In this document: in pieces, positions 32,974-40,724 of the stretch
Position numbering within the stretch: position 1 is the stretch's first letter
Layout of the letters: each line of letters starts with the position of its first letter
NCBI GenBank assembly: GCA_958295915.1
Contig: OY282381.1
Span: 1,696,722-1,760,721 of the forward strand
DNA length: 64,000 bases
Direction: 5' to 3'
Origin: an uncultured Caldilineaceae bacterium
GTDB lineage: Bacteria > Chloroflexota > Anaerolineae > Caldilineales > Caldilineaceae
The notes under the pieces: generated by a model
What the model was told of the DNA's origin: nothing
Database searches by the model: none
Seen by the model: only the letters and a program-made list of their open reading frames with translations
Made by a program: the position numbers and the translations under genes

Positions 32974-33005
32974 GTTCTCGATTTCGTATCGATTGGTGGG
33001 GGGCG

Positions 33006-33178
33006 CCCCCCACCAACTCCTGGAAAAACGGCTCGGCGAGAAGCTTCTCCATAGCGGCCGCTGCAGTTTGATTCAGCCCGCGCATGATGCGCTGCTAGCC
33101 TGCTTCCCGGCAAGCCCGGTACACTCGTCCCGACAGGCCCTTGAACGACCCGCCGTCCGCGCTCAATATCCGATTCAC
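33006..33178 (-). pseudogene. Dead 5' fragment of the kinase-like/methyltransferase gene
   Basis: It matches the first 60 codons of the gene at 26463-27887 (VNRILSADGGSFKG, GRVYRACREAG, RGLNQTAAAAMEKLLAEP). The ATG is lost: GGATCAGTG replaces GGATGACAGTG. A GAG codon has become TAG after REAG. It is cut at FFQELVGG, where a perfect 24-bp palindrome (TTGGTGGGGGGC at 32993-33004 and its complement to 33016) marks the junction with the copied leader of C. It shows that the ancestral unit was transferase, small protein, methyltransferase. Confidence 0.85.
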
Positions 33179-33192
33179 TGATCCGCGCTACC

Positions 33193-33498
33193 CTATGCGT
33201 CCAGTTGGTCCGAAGAGACTTCGTCTTCCCGTGTCGTCTGCCTGCTCCGGGAGCCGATCCGCCTTATGCGACTGAGATATGCCCGCGCCGTGTATCCGAT
33301 CGCCGCCAGGAACCCAAGCACCGATACGACGATGAAGCCCGCTGCGCCCGGGTCTATGTAAGCCAGGAAGACCTCTGTCGTTACCGCCCCGCCGGATGCA
33401 GGTCCGCCGCCTCCCTCATAGGCCTGAGCCGCTTCCGACAGGATGATGCTCGCGCCAATCACCACCCCAAACAGCATGCGTCGCCATGGTCTATTCAT
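33193..33498 (-). CDS. Small YIDPG-motif membrane protein, intact copy 2
   Basis: 101 residues, differing from copy 1 only near the C-terminus (SSDQLDA instead of SSDQPDA). It has the same signal-like helix, AYIDPGAAG motif, second helix and Arg-rich tail. It overlaps the stop of copy D by 8 bases, so the pair is translationally coupled. Downstream lies the dead methyltransferase fragment, which preserves the ancestral gene order. Confidence 0.75.
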   Translation of the reverse strand: MNRPWRRMLFGVVIGASIILSEAAQAYEGGGGPASGGAVTTEVFLAYIDPGAAGFIVVSVLGFLAAIGYTARAYLSRIRRIGSRSRQTTREDEVSSDQLDA

Positions 33499-34999
33499 AC
33501 AGAAACTCCTTATAGTTGGGTCTGGTATTGGCATCCGCAGGAATCGGACCATACGCGGGATACGTGTACGCCCGCGGCTCAATGAGCGCGCTTTCCCCGC
33601 CGGACAGGCAGCGAAGTATGGCGTGAACGGCATCCAGGATGGTCATGTAGCCTTGGGCCGAGACATCGTCGAAATAGGCGGCGCACGTGTCACGGGGATA
33701 GATGCCCCCCAGAATGCCGTAATAGTCCTGGGTGACAAACTCCCGATTGGCCTCGAGATCCATCCCTTGGGACAGGATGGGACCGTGGTCGCTGTACACC
33801 AAGAGGATTGCGCCAGGATCGTTTTCTTCCAGATGCCGGAGAATCAGCTCCAGGTATCGAGCTGCGCGTGCGTTGCCGTTGATGTAGTAAGCTTTAAATT
33901 TTTCTAGCTGATCCGCGTTGTCGTACCGGAATGATCTTGAGGTATGTCCCGGCGCGTATATGTGGGTGATGACGAACTGAGGTCCGTCACCGGCGCTCAC
34001 CTTCGTGACCTGCTCGGCGACACGTCTGTTATCCCAGTCGAAGCTTCCGTCAAAGAAGCGGCAGTACCCCCAGAAAGCCCAATCTCGTATGCCATCAGCC
34101 AACAGATTGCAGGCGATGTTTTTCTCGAACGTGATGTAGTGGTCGATGTAGGGGCCTTTGCGTCTCCCGAAGTGGTTGTCGATGTATATTGAGGTGGTCT
34201 CGTAACCGTTCTTGCGGAGGATTCCGAGCAGCGGGCTCGAATTCTGTCCCGAGAACAAGAACGGGTCGGGGTCGGCGCCTCTCTCTGCCAGCTCTCGTCG
34301 CAGCGATATGTACACATCCACATCCAGCGCCAATAGCGTGTTGAGAGAATGGCCCGTCATGACGCTGTTGGCGAAGAAATTGGGAAAGCGCCGGAAATTC
34401 GCCTCAAATAATTCGTGAAACTCCGTGGTTTCTAGGTTGAGGTATTTATCGAGCAGCGCCCGCGGAGCCATAGCATCGAAGGAAACGAAATACAGGTTCG
34501 GCCTTTCCCGAAAGAAGATGTCCCGAATGTTCGTGGTATCCCCTTCCACAGGGGTTATTGCCGGGGGGCGGTACCCCCCGGCAATAACCCCCAGCCCCAG
34601 CAATGCTCCTGCAGAGAGCGCAACGCCGCTCCAGCGCGCCTCGTCCATGACCTGAAAGGCGACGAGCAGTCCCGCGGCAGACGCGGCGCACAGCAGGATG
34701 AGGACGGCCCTGTTTCCGGTAGAGTAGAGGTCGGTATGAATGATGTACGCCGTCGCAACGCCGGCCAGAACGACCAGCGACAGGGCGACGTTCGCTATGA
34801 GCTTGGAGCGGAGGCAGAGCAGCGCGCCGAGCAGAAGGACGGCGTTGACCGCGCCTCCAAACAAAACGATTTGCCTAAAGTCCAACTCGGAAAAGGCCGC
34901 CGCGGATGAAGTATAGGTAGCGGCGAAGGCCAGCGCGATGAGCAGCGCGGAGAATACGAACTTGGAAAATCGGGGGGGAGGCAATTTAACAATTGTCAT
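33491..34999 (-). CDS. Membrane-anchored alkaline-phosphatase-superfamily transferase, copy D
   Basis: 502 residues, first of the array in transcription order. Architecture and catalytic motifs are as in copy A; the nucleophile region is NSVMTGHSLNTLLAL. The DHG segment reads LVYSDHGP, where the others have FVFGDHGP. The C-terminus is the most divergent (AYTYPAYGPIPADANTRPNYKE). It begins 98 bases after the BCCP stop on the same strand with no terminator between, so readthrough from the carboxylase operon is possible. Its leader carries an F1 element. Confidence 0.75.
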   Translation of the reverse strand: MTIVKLPPPRFSKFVFSALLIALAFAATYTSSAAAFSELDFRQIVLFGGAVNAVLLLGALLCLRSKLIANVALSLVVLAGVATAYIIHTDLYSTGNRAVLILLCAASAAGLLVAFQVMDEARWSGVALSAGALLGLGVIAGGYRPPAITPVEGDTTNIRDIFFRERPNLYFVSFDAMAPRALLDKYLNLETTEFHELFEANFRRFPNFFANSVMTGHSLNTLLALDVDVYISLRRELAERGADPDPFLFSGQNSSPLLGILRKNGYETTSIYIDNHFGRRKGPYIDHYITFEKNIACNLLADGIRDWAFWGYCRFFDGSFDWDNRRVAEQVTKVSAGDGPQFVITHIYAPGHTSRSFRYDNADQLEKFKAYYINGNARAARYLELILRHLEENDPGAILLVYSDHGPILSQGMDLEANREFVTQDYYGILGGIYPRDTCAAYFDDVSAQGYMTILDAVHAILRCLSGGESALIEPRAYTYPAYGPIPADANTRPNYKEFLYE

Positions 35000-35037
35000 T
35001 TCGTTCCGTCCGGTTCAACGCTAACCGCAGCGTGAAA

Positions 35038-35070
35038 GTTACTGTTTTGCGCGCCTCTGTAGAGCGCGAT
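35038..35070 (-). repeat. F1 palindromic element in the leader of copy D
   Basis: An F1 copy in reverse orientation with two paired changes: GCGCGCCTCTGTAGAGCGCG on the plus strand. It lies between the BCCP stop and copy D. The flanks match those of 32941-32973, so the whole leader was copied. Confidence 0.7.
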
Positions 35071-35097
35071 GTTCTCGATTTCGTATCGCGTCCCAAA

Positions 35098-35595
35098 TTA
35101 CCCGACGACCATCAATACCTCATTCTGCTCAACGCGCTGACCAGCGTTCACCTCCACTTTGCGCACCGTTCCAGAACGCAAGGCCCGGATCTCATTCTCC
35201 ATTTTCATGGCTTCCAGGATCATCAAGGGCTGATCTTCTATGATTTCGTCCCCTTGCTGCACCAACACTTTCACAATCAGACCCGGGATGGGCGCTTTGA
35301 CAGTCAGATCCCCTGACGGTAGCGCAGGCCCTTGACGTCCTGCATTGAGCCGCCGGGTACGCTCATCCTCTATCTGTACACGAAACTGCTCACCCCGCAG
35401 GGTCACATCATAACTCTGCCGCGTATCTTCGATCAATATCTCAAAGCTTGCGCCGTTCAACAGCAGGCTATATAGCTGAGACACGCCACTCTGTTGCAGA
35501 TCAATTGTGATCGACTTGCCGTCGACCATCACACCGTCTTTGTTTATTTCAATTTCGAACGTGTGATCTCCGACAGTGGCAAAGTATTTCACCAC
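35098..35595 (-). CDS. Biotin carboxyl carrier protein
   Basis: 165 residues. The C-terminal 70 residues form a biotinyl domain with the modification site LEAMKMENEI (target Lys in AMKM) and the APIPGLIVKVLVQQGDEI entry strand. The N-terminal part is the variable region seen in BCCP subunits of propionyl-CoA and related carboxylases. It carries biotin between the carboxylase and carboxyltransferase. The GTG start overlaps the stop of the biotin carboxylase gene by 7 bases, showing translational coupling. BirA, which would attach the biotin, is encoded 5 kb away. Confidence 0.93.
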   Translation of the reverse strand: MVKYFATVGDHTFEIEINKDGVMVDGKSITIDLQQSGVSQLYSLLLNGASFEILIEDTRQSYDVTLRGEQFRVQIEDERTRRLNAGRQGPALPSGDLTVKAPIPGLIVKVLVQQGDEIIEDQPLMILEAMKMENEIRALRSGTVRKVEVNAGQRVEQNEVLMVVG

Positions 35596-37103
35596 CGGCC
35601 TCCCATCGCCCCCACACGACCGACCCGTTTCCAGGAGTTCATGGTGTTTGAGCGATTCTCGTGCCCACCAATATGAACGGCCCGACGTCCAGCTTCATGG
35701 GCCACCAGCGCGGCGGCCACAGCTGCGATACGCGCCTGCTCCAGATCAGGTTCACTCTTTGCTACCAGCTGCCGACGATCGAGAAATCCTGTATCAAATG
35801 TCCCCCAGATGAATTCAGTGCTGTCCATAATCTCCTGGTGGAAAGGAATCGACGTTTTGATCCCATTGATGCGATATTCGTTCAAAGCCCGGCGCATACG
35901 CAAAATCGCTTCGGCTCTGTTTTCTCCCCAAACGATCAGTTTGGCGACCATCGGATCGTAGAAGAGGCTCACTTCATATCCCCGATACAGCGCGCTTTCC
36001 ACCCGAACGCCTGGGCCAGTTGGTTCCTTAAGATAGGTCACAATTCCGCTGTTGGGCATGAAATTATTGAACGGATCCTCGGCAGTGAGGCGACACTCAA
36101 TCGACCAGCCCGTAGGCCGAATATCTTCCGGACGGTAGCGCATACGCCGGCCAGCGGCTATGACCAGCTGCTCTTTAACGATGTCCACGCCTGTCACGAA
36201 CTCTGTGACTGGATGCTCCACCTGCAGCCGGGTATTCATCTCCAGAAAGTAGAACTTCTCCTCATTGGCATCGAACAGAAACTCAATCGTCCCGGCATTT
36301 ACATAGCGCACCGACTCAGCTGCAGCCACTGCAACCCGACCGAGTTCCTGACGCAGGCTTTCGTCAACAGCTACACTGGGCGACTCTTCGATCAGCTTTT
36401 GGTGCCGTCGCTGGATAGAACATTCCCGCTCGCCCAGATGGATCGTATGCCCGTAACTATCGGCCAAAATCTGCACTTCGATATGACGAGCGTTGGAGAT
36501 GTATTTTTCCAGGTACACCTCGCCATTGCCGAAGGCGCCGACAGCTTCCCGCCGCGCAGCCAATAGGGCACTGGTAAACTGGTTGGGATCATGAACCACG
36601 CGCATCCCTTTGCCGCCGCCGCCTGCCGTCGCTTTAATCATCAACGGAAATCCGATCTGCACAGCAGTCGCTCTCAGCTCCTCATCTCGCAAACCTTTGC
36701 GAGAACCAGGCATCAGCGGCACGCCGTTCTTGGCCACGGTTTCTCGTGCCGTCTGTTTGTCCCCCATCTTTTCGATGGCATCCGGCGTCGGCCCGATAAA
36801 TGTAATGCCGGCATCGATGCAAGCGGACGCGAACTCAGCGTTTTCTGCCAGAAAGCCGTAGCCAGGGTGGATGGCATCGACCCCAGCTCTGCGCGCCACA
36901 TCGATGATCTTATCAATGCGCAGATAGCTATCCCGGCTAGGAGCTGGACCAATGGCATAGGCTTCATCGGCGTAGCGCACATGCAGAGCAGTCCGATCCA
37001 CATCCGAAAAAACGGTAGCTGTGGCGATGCCCCGCTCTTCACACGCTCGCAACACCCGCACAGCGATTTCACCTCGATTGGCGACCAAGACTTTCTTAAA
37101 CAT
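35589..37103 (-). CDS. Biotin carboxylase subunit of acyl-CoA carboxylase
   Basis: 504 residues. It carboxylates biotin on BCCP using ATP and bicarbonate. The ATP-grasp motifs are intact: KVLVANRGEIAVRV, HPGYGFLAEN, MIKATAGGGGKGMRVV, HIEVQILAD, HLGERECSIQRRHQKLIEE and FLEMNTRLQVEHPVTE. The last 50 residues (EQARIAAVAAALVAHEAG...) resemble the extra tail of propionyl-CoA carboxylase alpha chains. It lies in an operon with carboxyltransferase and BCCP, so a propionyl/acetyl-CoA carboxylase is the likely complex; the acyl substrate is not determined. Confidence 0.95.
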   Translation of the reverse strand: MFKKVLVANRGEIAVRVLRACEERGIATATVFSDVDRTALHVRYADEAYAIGPAPSRDSYLRIDKIIDVARRAGVDAIHPGYGFLAENAEFASACIDAGITFIGPTPDAIEKMGDKQTARETVAKNGVPLMPGSRKGLRDEELRATAVQIGFPLMIKATAGGGGKGMRVVHDPNQFTSALLAARREAVGAFGNGEVYLEKYISNARHIEVQILADSYGHTIHLGERECSIQRRHQKLIEESPSVAVDESLRQELGRVAVAAAESVRYVNAGTIEFLFDANEEKFYFLEMNTRLQVEHPVTEFVTGVDIVKEQLVIAAGRRMRYRPEDIRPTGWSIECRLTAEDPFNNFMPNSGIVTYLKEPTGPGVRVESALYRGYEVSLFYDPMVAKLIVWGENRAEAILRMRRALNEYRINGIKTSIPFHQEIMDSTEFIWGTFDTGFLDRRQLVAKSEPDLEQARIAAVAAALVAHEAGRRAVHIGGHENRSNTMNSWKRVGRVGAMGGRW

Positions 37104-37161
37104 CGGCAGATCCTTACAGTTTTACGCGCGCTTCATAAAGTAGCGTGTCCATACATCGAGG

Positions 37162-37773
37162 CTAAATCCCCTGCCGATGGACCCGAGCCTGTATCAGAAG
37201 CCGGTCATAGGTGAACGGAGCCGGTGGAATCTCGCTGCTTTCGTGCCAGCTACCGAATGCGGCATCACCCGGCGAGAGAAGCAGGCGGCGAAACCCCCAC
37301 AAGGAGATATCCACCACGCGCCCTACCGGCGCGGCGAAACTCTCCTCCACGATCGCCTGAACCGGCGCAAAGCCGGCGGTAAAACGGGTCTCCCATGTTC
37401 CCTCCGGTAAGATGCCGTCGCTGTTGGGCGCGCACGCTACGCGCAGAGTAACAATTCCACAGTCAACCACCAACACGGCCATCTGCGTCCGACCGTATTC
37501 GATATCCGCCTCCACAATCTGCCCGGCAAAGGCGTAGAACGCAGGGCCAATCCGCGCAAAACGAGGAATTAGCGCCTCCTTTTGCACCGTGTACCAGGGA
37601 TCCGGCCCCGGCCCCGGTAGCAGCACGCCGCCATCTAGCACCGGCGACAAAGGCAAACCCTGTTGCAAGCGGGGAAAGCCCATCAACGCGAACTGCTCCG
37701 CAGAGAGTTCAAATTCGATCTGCGGTAGCGTCATCGTATCCCGTCCCATCAGCCCCATCGGCGTTCGCTTCAC
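37162..37773 (-). CDS. Unrecognised protein in the acyl-CoA carboxylase operon
   Basis: 203 residues with no signal peptide or membrane segment. The GTG start overlaps the carboxyltransferase stop in GTGA, and the biotin carboxylase follows 58 bases later, so it is made with the complex. It is rich in aromatic residues, Pro and Gly (GVLLPGPGPDPWYTV, PEGTWETRFTAGFAPV), suggesting a beta-rich fold. I do not recognise the family. A structural or regulatory subunit is possible but unsupported beyond position. Confidence 0.75.
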   Translation of the reverse strand: MKRTPMGLMGRDTMTLPQIEFELSAEQFALMGFPRLQQGLPLSPVLDGGVLLPGPGPDPWYTVQKEALIPRFARIGPAFYAFAGQIVEADIEYGRTQMAVLVVDCGIVTLRVACAPNSDGILPEGTWETRFTAGFAPVQAIVEESFAAPVGRVVDISLWGFRRLLLSPGDAAFGSWHESSEIPPAPFTYDRLLIQARVHRQGI

Positions 37774-39329
37774 AGAGGGATGTTGCCATGTTTTTTGGGC
37801 GGAAGCTGATCGCGTTTGTTTTGCAGCATTTCCAACGCGTTGATAAGCCGTGGCCGGGATTCATGCGGTTCGATCACATCGTCGATGAAGCCATTCGCGG
37901 CAGCAATGTACGGATTGGCAAAACGAGTGCGATAGTCGGCGACCAGATCGTTTTTCCTGGCAACGGGATCCTCGGCAGCGGCAATGTCACGGCGAAAGAT
38001 GACATTGACAGCGCCATCAGGGCCCATCACCGCGATCTCTGCCGAAGGCCACGCCAATACCAGATCCGCGCCGATGTGGCGGGGGTTCATCACGCAGTAG
38101 GCCCCGCCGTAGGCTTTGCGCACAATCACTGTCAATTTGGGAACAGTTGCTTCGGAGAAGGCATACAGCAATTTGGCGCCATGGCGAATGATGCCGCCGT
38201 GTTCCTGATTGAGCCCGGGCATAAATCCGGGCACATCCTCCAGCACGACCAACGGAATATTGAAGCAGTCACAGAAGCGGACAAAGCGGGCCGCCTTCTG
38301 GCTGGCGTCCACATCCAGCACACCGGCCAGGCAAGCCGGCTGCTGGGCGACGATGCCAACAGAACGGCCGCCCAGACGGGCAAAACCCACCATCACATTT
38401 TGCGCCCAATGTTCATGCACTTCCAGAAACTGCCCGTCGTCGACGATACGCAGGATAACCTCTTTCATATCGTAGGGGCGGTTTGGGTTATCCGGCACAA
38501 TCGAATCCAACTCTTCGTCCTGACGCAGAAGATCGTCGGTGGACGGAACGAGCGGCGGATCTTCCATATTGTTATTGGGCAGATAACTCATCAACTGTTG
38601 CACCAGAAAGACGGCATCCTCCTCATTTTCCGCCGTGAAATGGGCCACGCCGGATTTGCTGGCGTGGACAGACGCGCCGCCCAATTCTTCGAAGCTAACC
38701 TCTTCGTGGGTGACCGCCTTCACCACATCCGGGCCAGTAACGAACATATGGCTAGTGTCCTTCACCATAATTACAAAATCAGTGATAGCCGGCGAATAGA
38801 CGGCGCCGCCGGCGCACGGACCCATAATGACACTGACTTGTGGCACGACACCAGAAGCCATGACATTGCGGAAGAAAATGTCCGCATAGCCGGCCAGGCT
38901 GAGCACCCCTTCTTGAATGCGGGCGCCGCCGGAATCGTTGAGGCCGATAACTGACGCGCCATTTTTCATGGCCATATCGAGAATTTTGCAGATTTTGGCC
39001 GCGTGATGACGGCTGACACTGCCGCCGAAGACCGTGAAATCCTGCGAGAATACATAGACGAGACGGTCATCGATGGTGCCGAATCCGGTGACGACGCCGT
39101 CACCAGGAATACGCTTCTTGTCCAGGCCAAAATCGCTGCTGTCGTGGGTGACAAATGCGTCCACTTCCCGAAAACTGCCTTTGTCTAGCAGCAGATCGAG
39201 ACGTTCGCGCGCGGTCGCTTTCCCTTTGGCGTGCTGGACTTCGATGCGTTCAAGGCCACCGCCCAGTTTGGCCGTGTCCTTGCGGCCGCGCAGATCGGCA
39301 ATGCGGGGGTCAATTGTCGAATCAGTCAA
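37770..39329 (-). CDS. pccB: Acyl-CoA carboxylase carboxyltransferase subunit (PccB-like)
   Basis: About 519 residues, the length of PccB-type proteins with both carboxyltransferase halves. Crotonase-fold motifs include GDGVVTGFGTIDDRLV, SVIGLNDSGGARIQEGV, MGPCAGGAVYSPA, a second-half VPGFMPG and RKAYGGAYCVMNP. It moves the carboxyl group from biotin to propionyl-CoA or a similar acyl-CoA. A TTG at 39329 with GAGGAG six bases upstream is the likelier start than the GTG at 39353. First gene of the operon; a duplicated leader (39347-39432) lies just upstream. Confidence 0.94.
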   Translation of the reverse strand: MTDSTIDPRIADLRGRKDTAKLGGGLERIEVQHAKGKATARERLDLLLDKGSFREVDAFVTHDSSDFGLDKKRIPGDGVVTGFGTIDDRLVYVFSQDFTVFGGSVSRHHAAKICKILDMAMKNGASVIGLNDSGGARIQEGVLSLAGYADIFFRNVMASGVVPQVSVIMGPCAGGAVYSPAITDFVIMVKDTSHMFVTGPDVVKAVTHEEVSFEELGGASVHASKSGVAHFTAENEEDAVFLVQQLMSYLPNNNMEDPPLVPSTDDLLRQDEELDSIVPDNPNRPYDMKEVILRIVDDGQFLEVHEHWAQNVMVGFARLGGRSVGIVAQQPACLAGVLDVDASQKAARFVRFCDCFNIPLVVLEDVPGFMPGLNQEHGGIIRHGAKLLYAFSEATVPKLTVIVRKAYGGAYCVMNPRHIGADLVLAWPSAEIAVMGPDGAVNVIFRRDIAAAEDPVARKNDLVADYRTRFANPYIAAANGFIDDVIEPHESRPRLINALEMLQNKRDQLPPKKHGNIPL

Positions 39330-39346
39330 GACAGACTCCTCAGTTT

Positions 39347-39432
39347 CGACCACTGATTCCTAGTATTCATATGATTGCCATGATAACCGCAGTTCATCAT
39401 CTTTATCACATGAATCAAGCAAATCAAGGGTC
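39347..39432 (-). repeat. Direct repeat 1 (leader of pccB)
   Basis: It shares CGACCACTGATTC, TGATTGCC-TGATAACCGCA, ATCATCTT and ATCAAGGGTC, in the same order, with 40332-40400. The two copies flank the DUF1624 gene as direct repeats and each sits just upstream of a minus-strand gene, so they look like a duplicated promoter or leader. Confidence 0.65.
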
Positions 39433-39437
39433 AACAG

Positions 39438-40253
39438 TTACCCAAGAGCAATAGTACCGGTCAGTAGCAGTAGCCCGATCAAAATAGGTTGATGAATCAC
39501 ATAAATGACCAATGAATGACGGCCGAGAAACTGCAAAAAAGAGAACGGGAAAACCGTGTCGAAATTCGGCAGCGGCCATCTTCGCTCCCCTCCCTGATAG
39601 AGGACAGTTCCCAAGAAGACACCGACCAGGAAAACCGCGAACCAGTGGGGAAACGGAAAATAGTCTAAGTACTGATAGTCAGGCGGTTCAATGCCCAGAG
39701 GGACCAGCCAGTACACATTTGGCGGCGCCTGCACGTCCCTGAACTTCAGAACATAGCTGAGCGTATACAACGCCGCCGCAACAGCGAGTGTCAGCCAGCG
39801 GAAACGCAGAAAGGGAATCGAGCAAATGATCGATGTTCCAATCAGATGCAGCACGCCAAAATCGATGCGGCCGAAGCCGGCCAGACGCATGAACAGAGAA
39901 AAAATCAGTCCGATGCCCAGAACGTGCAGCCCTCGACGCAGGATCTTCCCGGCTACGCCATCCGCTGAGCCGCGTTTTGCCAACGCCCCATGATAACTGA
40001 GAACCACTGAAACGCCGGACAACATGATGAACGAAGTGGCGGTAAAGCGCTGGAAGTAGAACCAAAACCCCTTGTGTAAAACTACCGGCACGCCGCCGTA
40101 GGCCCATAGATCGAACATCAGATGAAAGATTATCATTGTGATGATCGCGACGCCCCGCCAGCTATCGATCTCCCAGTAACGAGTAACCGTAGGCGTTGTC
40201 TTGGACGTTATCTCCGCGCGGAAGGGGATCCTCGCCCCACCCATCCCTTTCAT
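39438..40253 (-). CDS. DUF1624-type integral membrane protein (acyltransferase-like)
   Basis: About 271 residues with seven or more hydrophobic helices. RYWEIDSWRGVAIITMIIFHLMFDL is the opening of DUF1624/heparan-alpha-glucosaminide N-acetyltransferase-like proteins, with the conserved D-x-x-R-G and F-H. GRHSLVIYVIHQPI near the C-terminus is the matching terminal motif. Such proteins are thought to transfer acyl groups across the membrane onto glycans. The start at 40253 has GGAG six bases upstream; an upstream ATG at 40346 lies inside the direct repeat. It is flanked by direct repeats. Confidence 0.8.
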   Translation of the reverse strand: MKGMGGARIPFRAEITSKTTPTVTRYWEIDSWRGVAIITMIIFHLMFDLWAYGGVPVVLHKGFWFYFQRFTATSFIMLSGVSVVLSYHGALAKRGSADGVAGKILRRGLHVLGIGLIFSLFMRLAGFGRIDFGVLHLIGTSIICSIPFLRFRWLTLAVAAALYTLSYVLKFRDVQAPPNVYWLVPLGIEPPDYQYLDYFPFPHWFAVFLVGVFLGTVLYQGGERRWPLPNFDTVFPFSFLQFLGRHSLVIYVIHQPILIGLLLLTGTIALG

Positions 40254-40331
40254 ATCTCCGTCCTTTTCTCCAGGCAGCGAGGGACTTTCCACTGTATGGC
40301 TGCGACTGCCTGCCTCATTGGGCGTCATCTC

Positions 40332-40400
40332 CGACCACTGATTCATCTGATTGCCGTGATAACCGCATGGTTATCATCTTCAGCATATAAATCAAGGGTC
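40332..40400 (-). repeat. Direct repeat 2 (leader of the DUF1624 gene)
   Basis: The partner of 39347-39432, shorter by small deletions. It contains CGACCACTGATTC, CTGATTGCCGTGATAACCGC, TTATCATCTT and ATCAAGGGTC. See the other copy. Confidence 0.65.
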
Positions 40401-40724
40401 GCTCCGTCACCCTGGTTTACAAAGGTCAAGCAATAGAGTATAAATCCATACTACAAACCCAGCGCTCCGCTCCCCAGCCCAACGGCAACGCTCACGAAGA
40501 TAATCGGCAAAGGTGGGACCGGCGCAGGAAGAGTGTCTGGGGAGGACTCTGGCACTGCCCTTGACAGTGCGCTTCAAGCACAGTGCGAAAACGATAAGCG
40601 CAACTCCGCACGCGCCTTTATCAATATCAATGCACGCTCATTCTACACGATAGCCCAGGAGATTACAAGCAAATTGAACCAAGCGGATACACCCCAATCC
40701 ATCGCCGAACCGGAAGAGGGCGAC
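40401..40724. other. Intergenic region upstream of birA
   Basis: About 320 bp with no supported plus-strand gene. On the minus strand around 40455-40560 a short open stretch reads PAPVPPLPIIFVSVAVGLG and stops. It resembles the last membrane helix of a lost protein but has no start codon, so it is not called as a gene. Confidence 0.3.

Larger units (their letters stand above)
27888..35090 (-). repeat. Tandem gene array (four transferase copies and linked fragments)
   Basis: Order in transcription: leader, D, small 2, dead methyltransferase 5' fragment, leader, C, broken small, B, small 1, A, broken small, intact methyltransferase. Spacing between successive stop codons is 2088, 2088-region shortened to 1611, and 1814 bp, explained by which linker each unit keeps. 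Copies are near identical over most of their length but carry many scattered substitutions and small indels, so this is not a simple assembly duplication. The junctions use ATGACA at the starts of both the transferase and methyltransferase genes. Confidence 0.85.

Noticed and set aside
28000..34500. Plus-strand open frames repeated opposite the array genes
   Set aside because: They are complementary shadows that recur only because the real genes recur; no ribosome sites or motifs.
27978..34999. Array copies as an assembly duplication
   Set aside because: Copies differ by many scattered substitutions, small indels and different linkers, which an assembly artefact would not create.
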